Source: JAKOQB01 sp036824465 (GTDB taxonomy: Bacteria > Pseudomonadota > Gammaproteobacteria > Burkholderiales > Burkholderiaceae_F). Taken from it: 9,328 nt of DNA. The DNA lies in assembly GCA_036824465.1 (NCBI GenBank), contig DAITAC010000136.1, positions 1 through 9,328 on the forward strand, read 5' to 3'. Of this stretch, positions 5,637-9,328 are shown piece by piece (positions within the stretch are counted from its first letter, which is position 1; each line of letters begins with the position of its first letter). Made by a program: the position numbers and the translations under genes. Below the pieces are notes generated by a model. It was not told where the DNA came from and did not search any database. It saw only the letters and a list, made by a program, of their open reading frames with translations.

Positions 5637-7532
5637 ATGTCGACAGTGGCTTCACACGTGCAACCCCGGGCGCACGGAACCCGATTTCCTGTATTGGTCA
5701 TTGGCGCCATCGGCGTTGTCTTCGGTGACATCGGCACCAGTCCGCTGTATGCGCTGAAGGAGGTGTTCGGTTCGCAGCATCCGGTGCCCTTGAGCGAGGC
5801 CAACATCCTCGGCGCGCTCTCGCTGGTGTTCTGGACACTGCTGGTGATCGTCACACTGAAGTATGTGACGCTGATCCTGCGTGCCGACAACCGGGGCGAG
5901 GGCGGAATTCTGGCGTTGCTCGCGCTGGTGGTGCGCCTGACGCGGAATAACCGCCGGCTGCGCTACGTGCTCGGGCTGCTTGGTGTGTTCGGCGCGACCC
6001 TGTTCTACGGAGACGCCGTGATCACGCCGGCGATCTCGGTGCTGTCCGCGGTCGAGGGATTGGAAGTCATCGCGCCGCAATTGCATCCGTACATCGTACC
6101 GACCGCGCTGACGGTGCTGATCGGACTGTTCGTGATCCAGGGCTACGGAACAGGCAAGGTCGGCGCGTTTTTCGGACCGATCACCGTGCTGTGGTTCATC
6201 ACGATCGCCGGGCTCGGCATTCTCAGCATCATCAAAACGCCCGAGGTGCTGGTTGCGCTTCAGCCCGGCTACGCGTATCACTTCTTCACCGATCACCCGC
6301 TGATTTCCTTCATCGCGCTCGGTGCGGTGGTGCTTGCAGTCACCGGCACCGAGGCGCTGTATGCGGACATGGGCCACTTTGGCCGTGGGCCAATCCGCGT
6401 TGCATGGGTTTTCGTCGTCTGGCCGGCGCTGCTGGCCAATTACTTTGGCCAGGGCGCACTGCTGCTGCGTGAGCCAAGGGCAGCGGAGAATCCGTTTTAC
6501 CTGCTGGCGCCGGACTGGTTCCTGGTGCCGCTGGTGGTGCTGGCCACCGCGGCGACAGTGATTGCGTCGCAGGCGGTGATCTCGGGTGCGTTTTCGTTGA
6601 CGCGCCAGGCGATCCAGCTCGGACTGCTGCCGCGCATGCAGATCCACCACACCTCCGCGCGCGAGGAGGGGCAGATCTACATCCCGCTCGTCAACTGGCT
6701 GTTGCTCGCCGGGGTGGTGTTCCTGGTGATCGAGTTCCGGTCATCTTCGGGGCTCGCCGCCGCGTACGGCATGGCGGTCACGGGCGCGATGATGGTCGAC
6801 TCGCTGCTGGTCGGTGCGGTGATGGTCCTGATGTGGCACTGGCCGCGACCGGTTGCCGCGGTCGTCGTCGGTACGCTGCTGGCGATTGACATGACGTTCT
6901 TCGCCGCCAATACGCTGAAGTTCCTGTCGGGAGGCTGGCTGCCGCTGGCGATCGCGCTGGCGCTCTTTACGGTGCTGACCACGTGGCGCCATGGACGGCG
7001 CCTGGTGATCGCGCGCAAGAAGGAGAATGCGATCGGTCGCGATGACTTCATCAAGTTGATGGCCGACGATTGGCCGCGCGTGCCCGGCACGGCCGTGTTC
7101 ATGACCGGCGACCGCGACATCGCACCCGGCGCGCTGCTGCACAACCTGAAGCACAACAAGGTGCTGCACGAGCGCGTCGTGTTCCTGACCGTGAAAGTCG
7201 AAGACGTTCCGTTCGTTTCAGATGAGGAGCGCGTCGAGATCAAGGACCTGGGCAAGAATTTCTTCCGGGTCCTGGTGCATTATGGTTTCATGCAGCAACC
7301 CGACATCCCGGCTGCGCTCGCGTTGTGCACAAAGGCCGGGTTGCCGTTCGAGATGATGGAGACCACCTTCGTGCTCGGGCGCGAGTACGTGATCCCGACC
7401 AAACTGCCGGGCATGGCGATCTGGCGCGAGCACATGTTCGCCTGGATGATGCGCAACGCCACCAGCGCCAACGACTTCTTCCGCATTCCCGCCAATCGCG
7501 TGGTCGAACTCGGCTCGCAGATCGAGATCTAG
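5637..7532 (+). CDS. kup: Kup-family low-affinity K+ uptake protein
   Basis: The product is a full-length 631-aa inner-membrane K+/H+ symporter of the KUP/HAK/KT family; E. coli Kup is about 622 aa. The N-terminus has GVVFGDIGTSPLYAL (26-40), followed by about 12 hydrophobic segments to residue 450. Family blocks include RADNRGEGGILAL (82-94), FYGDAVITPAISVLSAVEG (123-141), VTGTEALYADMGHFG (235-249), NYFGQGALLL (268-277) and ASQAVISGAFSLTRQA (310-325). Residues matching those important in E. coli Kup are present: D31, E239 and D418, with D126 replacing the E. coli Glu, as in many homologues. The cytoplasmic tail (about 455-631) carries PGTAVFMTGD, LLHNLKHNKVLHERVV and the terminal RVVELGSQIEI. 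ATG 5637 matches the family N-terminus; a TTG at 5574 would add 21 unlikely residues. The ribosome site is weak. It is followed 10 bases later by the UPF0016 gene. Confidence 0.97.
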   Translation: MSTVASHVQPRAHGTRFPVLVIGAIGVVFGDIGTSPLYALKEVFGSQHPVPLSEANILGALSLVFWTLLVIVTLKYVTLILRADNRGEGGILALLALVVRLTRNNRRLRYVLGLLGVFGATLFYGDAVITPAISVLSAVEGLEVIAPQLHPYIVPTALTVLIGLFVIQGYGTGKVGAFFGPITVLWFITIAGLGILSIIKTPEVLVALQPGYAYHFFTDHPLISFIALGAVVLAVTGTEALYADMGHFGRGPIRVAWVFVVWPALLANYFGQGALLLREPRAAENPFYLLAPDWFLVPLVVLATAATVIASQAVISGAFSLTRQAIQLGLLPRMQIHHTSAREEGQIYIPLVNWLLLAGVVFLVIEFRSSSGLAAAYGMAVTGAMMVDSLLVGAVMVLMWHWPRPVAAVVVGTLLAIDMTFFAANTLKFLSGGWLPLAIALALFTVLTTWRHGRRLVIARKKENAIGRDDFIKLMADDWPRVPGTAVFMTGDRDIAPGALLHNLKHNKVLHERVVFLTVKVEDVPFVSDEERVEIKDLGKNFFRVLVHYGFMQQPDIPAALALCTKAGLPFEMMETTFVLGREYVIPTKLPGMAIWREHMFAWMMRNATSANDFFRIPANRVVELGSQIEI

Positions 7533-7542
7533 GACTGATTGA

Positions 7543-8094
7543 TTGGAGGCTTTTCTCGTTTCGACCGCACTCGTCGCTCTCGCCGAAATGGGCGACAAGA
7601 CGCAGTTGCTGTCGTTCGTGCTGGCCGCCAAGCTCAAACGCAAATGGCCGATCATTTTCGGCATCTTTGTGGCCACGCTGGCCAATCACTTCCTCGCCGG
7701 GTGGATCGGCGCCTGGGTCGCCACGCTGGTGTCACCGCAGACGATGAAGTGGATCGTTGCAATCTCGTTCTTCGTGTTCGGTGGCTGGGCGCTGGTGCCG
7801 GACAAGTTCGACGAGACACGCGAATACTCCGGCCGCAGCGTGTTCATCACCACGCTGGTCGCGTTCTTCCTCGTCGAGATGGGCGACAAGACGCAGTTGG
7901 CCACGGTCGCCCTGGCGGCGAAATACCCGTCGCTGGTCGCGGTGGTCATGGGCACCACGCTCGGCATGCTGATCGCCAATGCGCCCGCGGTGTGGCTCGG
8001 CGAGGCGCTCGCCCATCGCGTCAACATGAAAGTGATGCGCTGGATCGCGGCGGGGCTGTTCGTACTGCTTGGCGTGCTGACGCTCGCGATCTGA
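7543..8094 (+). CDS. UPF0016/GDT1-family cation transporter (TTG start)
   Basis: The product is 183 aa, from TTG 7543 to TGA 8092-8094. It has two homologous halves, each opening with the family signature E-M-G-D-K-T-Q: E15-Q21 and E112-Q118, the acidic residues that bind cation. About six membrane segments fit the TMEM165/Gdt1/MneA fold. Characterised members move Mn2+ or Ca2+, bacterial ones mostly exporting Mn2+; the substrate here is inferred. The start is TTG because a stop (TGA 7540-7542) precedes it directly, no in-frame ATG comes before the first EMGDKTQ, and MEAFLVSTALVALAEMGD is the usual family N-terminus. AGGA (7531-7534), overlapping the kup stop TAG, is its ribosome site, so translation is probably coupled to kup. 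The two signature blocks are also identical over 21 bases at the DNA level. Confidence 0.93.
   Translation: MEAFLVSTALVALAEMGDKTQLLSFVLAAKLKRKWPIIFGIFVATLANHFLAGWIGAWVATLVSPQTMKWIVAISFFVFGGWALVPDKFDETREYSGRSVFITTLVAFFLVEMGDKTQLATVALAAKYPSLVAVVMGTTLGMLIANAPAVWLGEALAHRVNMKVMRWIAAGLFVLLGVLTLAI
7588..7608 (+). repeat. 21-base direct repeat encoding the transport signature (copy 1; copy 2 at 7879-7899)
   Basis: The bases for M-G-D-K-T-Q-L are identical in both halves of the UPF0016 gene (7588-7608 and 7879-7899), including all third positions. The protein halves otherwise differ strongly. This fits strict selection plus a preferred codon set, or local gene conversion between the halves. Confidence 0.7.
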
Positions 8095-8174
8095 ATGCCG
8101 CACGGTTGAGTTAGCGCAAGCCGGCCGGCGGCCCGCGACGGTACGGTGTGCCGTCCCCTGTTGCGCCCGCGGCG
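8095..8174. other. Spacer between the UPF0016 gene and the Fe-S oxidoreductase gene
   Basis: This 80-base spacer is very GC-rich and contains the palindrome GCCGGCCGGC (near 8119-8128), but no T-run that would make a Rho-independent terminator. The downstream gene could be read through from kup or have its own promoter; I cannot tell. Confidence 0.4.
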
Positions 8175-9328
8175 ATGAGTCCTGTCGGCATTTCTCTCGC
8201 GTTCGCTGTTGCCTTCGGCCTGTTCGTCTGGCTCGCCTGGCGCAAGCTCGCCATCGTGGCCGCGTTGCAGCCGGAACTGCGCTGGGACGCCCCGGCGGAG
8301 CGCGTGAGACGCGTCGTCGTCAACGGCTTCCTGCAGTCGCGGATGATCAGGGGCGATCTGAAGCCCGGTGTGATGCACGCGGTGATCTTCGCCGGCTTCA
8401 TGATCCTGCTGATACGCAAGGTGCAGTTGCTGGTGATCGGGTGGCACGAGCCTTTCGTGTACCCGGGCCTATTCGGCGCCGGGTTTTCGTGGCTGAAGGA
8501 CCTGGTCGAACTCGCGGTGCTCGCGGCGGTCGGCTTTGGCTTCTGGCGGCGCCTCGTGCATCCGGCGCGGCGGCTCGAGCCGAATCGCGAAGCGATCGCG
8601 ATCCTCGGCCTGATCACCGCGATCATGGTGACCGATTTCCTGTTTGATGGTTTTCGCTTTGCCCTGCTGTCGGATGCGCACGCCGGGGTCGCGCATGAGC
8701 GGGCTTATGCGTTCGTCGGCAACGCGCTGGCAAGCAGTTTCGCGGCGCTGCCACCGGCCGCATTGAAGGTGGGCTACCACCTGTCGTACTGGGTGCAGAT
8801 CCTGACGGTGTTCGCGTTCCTGGTGTGGCTGCCGCTGGGCGAACACTTCCACATCGTCACCGCGCTGCCGGCACTTTTCTTCGCGCGCCGGCCGGCCGGG
8901 CCGTTGAATGTGGTGCCGGCAGTCAACCTGGAACCGTTGATGAACGAGGGCGGCGACGAGGAGATCCGTGTCGGCATCCGCACCGCGAAGGACCTGTCAT
9001 GGAAGGACGGGTTCGACGCCTTCACCTGCACCGAGTGCGGCCGCTGCAAGGACGCCTGCCCGACCTTTCTGACGGGCAAGCCGCTGTCGCTGAAATGGGT
9101 GCACGACAGCGTCAAGCATCACCTGCTGTCCGAGCGCGAACACATCCTGCACGCGCATGAAGAAGCGCTGCCGCCGCTGATCGGCAAGGTGATCAGCGAC
9201 GACACGCTGTGGGCGTGCACCACCTGCGGCTACTGCGAAGTCGCCTGCCCGATCGAACTGGAGCACCTGGGCAAGTTCTTCAAGCTGCGCCAGCACCGCG
9301 TGATGATGGACGGCGAGTTCCCGCACGA
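8175..9328 (+). CDS. Membrane-bound Fe-S oxidoreductase, NarI-like anchor (3' end outside window)
   Basis: ATG 8175 opens 384 codons to the window edge with no stop. Residues 1-235 hold about five or six membrane segments resembling the haem b subunit NarI of nitrate reductase, with candidate haem-ligand His at 68, 202, 224 and 226. Residues 260-384 are cytoplasmic ferredoxin-like, with two complete 4Fe-4S motifs: C285-C288-C291-C295-P and C348-C351-C354-C358-P. In family members of about 650-750 aa this is followed by two cysteine-rich CCG domains, as in heterodisulfide reductase HdrD; those would lie beyond this window. Such proteins pass electrons between cytoplasmic donors, often electron-transferring flavoprotein, and membrane quinone (EMO type in anaerobes and others). 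The start lacks a clear ribosome site; GTG 8148 is an alternative nine codons upstream. The gene is same-strand with kup and UPF0016, but no functional link is visible. Confidence 0.9.
   Translation, partial: MSPVGISLAFAVAFGLFVWLAWRKLAIVAALQPELRWDAPAERVRRVVVNGFLQSRMIRGDLKPGVMHAVIFAGFMILLIRKVQLLVIGWHEPFVYPGLFGAGFSWLKDLVELAVLAAVGFGFWRRLVHPARRLEPNREAIAILGLITAIMVTDFLFDGFRFALLSDAHAGVAHERAYAFVGNALASSFAALPPAALKVGYHLSYWVQILTVFAFLVWLPLGEHFHIVTALPALFFARRPAGPLNVVPAVNLEPLMNEGGDEEIRVGIRTAKDLSWKDGFDAFTCTECGRCKDACPTFLTGKPLSLKWVHDSVKHHLLSEREHILHAHEEALPPLIGKVISDDTLWACTTCGYCEVACPIELEHLGKFFKLRQHRVMMDGEFPH

Noticed and set aside
5652..6650. Minus-strand 332-codon frame opposite kup
   Set aside because: Its Gln/Arg/His-rich translation is the usual antisense shadow of hydrophobic membrane-protein codons; kup is certain.
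7686..8447. Minus-strand 253-codon frame opposite UPF0016 and the Fe-S gene
   Set aside because: It spans two genes and the spacer between them, and its composition is that of an antisense shadow.

Overview
The window is a GC-rich (about 60-65% by eye) proteobacterial chromosome fragment. It looks most like a Betaproteobacterium, judging from the style of the Kup and SDR/DUF2867 proteins and the GC-ending codon use. The run of exactly 100 N at 3933-4032 shows it comes from a draft or metagenome scaffold. I see no tRNA, rRNA, CRISPR array, transposase or phage gene.

Left part (1-3482, all minus strand): an exported electron-transfer/surface cluster. In transcription order it has (i) a 30-codon ORF with a near-perfect Shine-Dalgarno, ending 11 bases before (ii) a 628-aa cytochrome with nine CxxCH haem motifs, a Ser/Thr-rich linker and a haem-free N-terminal domain. 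Next come (iii) a strong GC hairpin and (iv) a secreted protein built from about 55-residue beta-propeller-like repeats, whose C-terminus lies outside the window. The upstream DNA (3483-3877) has no convincing gene but carries several inverted repeats that could be operators.

Middle (3878-5469): an assembly join, then a minus-strand gene for a YbjT-like protein (NAD(P)-binding Rossmann domain plus DUF2867). A 55-base sequence is repeated exactly on both sides of the 100 N. The simplest reading is that the two contigs overlap there and the gap is not real; the true sequence would be about 155 bases shorter, and the extra copy of the gene's 3' end is an artefact.

Right part (5637-9328, plus strand): a divergent cluster begins with kup (low-affinity K+ uptake). 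It is followed after 10 bases by a TTG-started UPF0016/GDT1-family cation transporter, probably translationally coupled. After an 80-base spacer comes the 5' part of a membrane-anchored Fe-S oxidoreductase (NarI-like haem b anchor plus two 4Fe-4S motifs), of the type that links electron-transferring flavoproteins or other cytoplasmic donors to the quinone pool. It runs off the window end.

The most interesting segment is the minus-strand nonahaem cytochrome, small ORF and propeller cluster, which could be an outward electron-transfer or periplasmic redox module. The sequence does not show its substrate.
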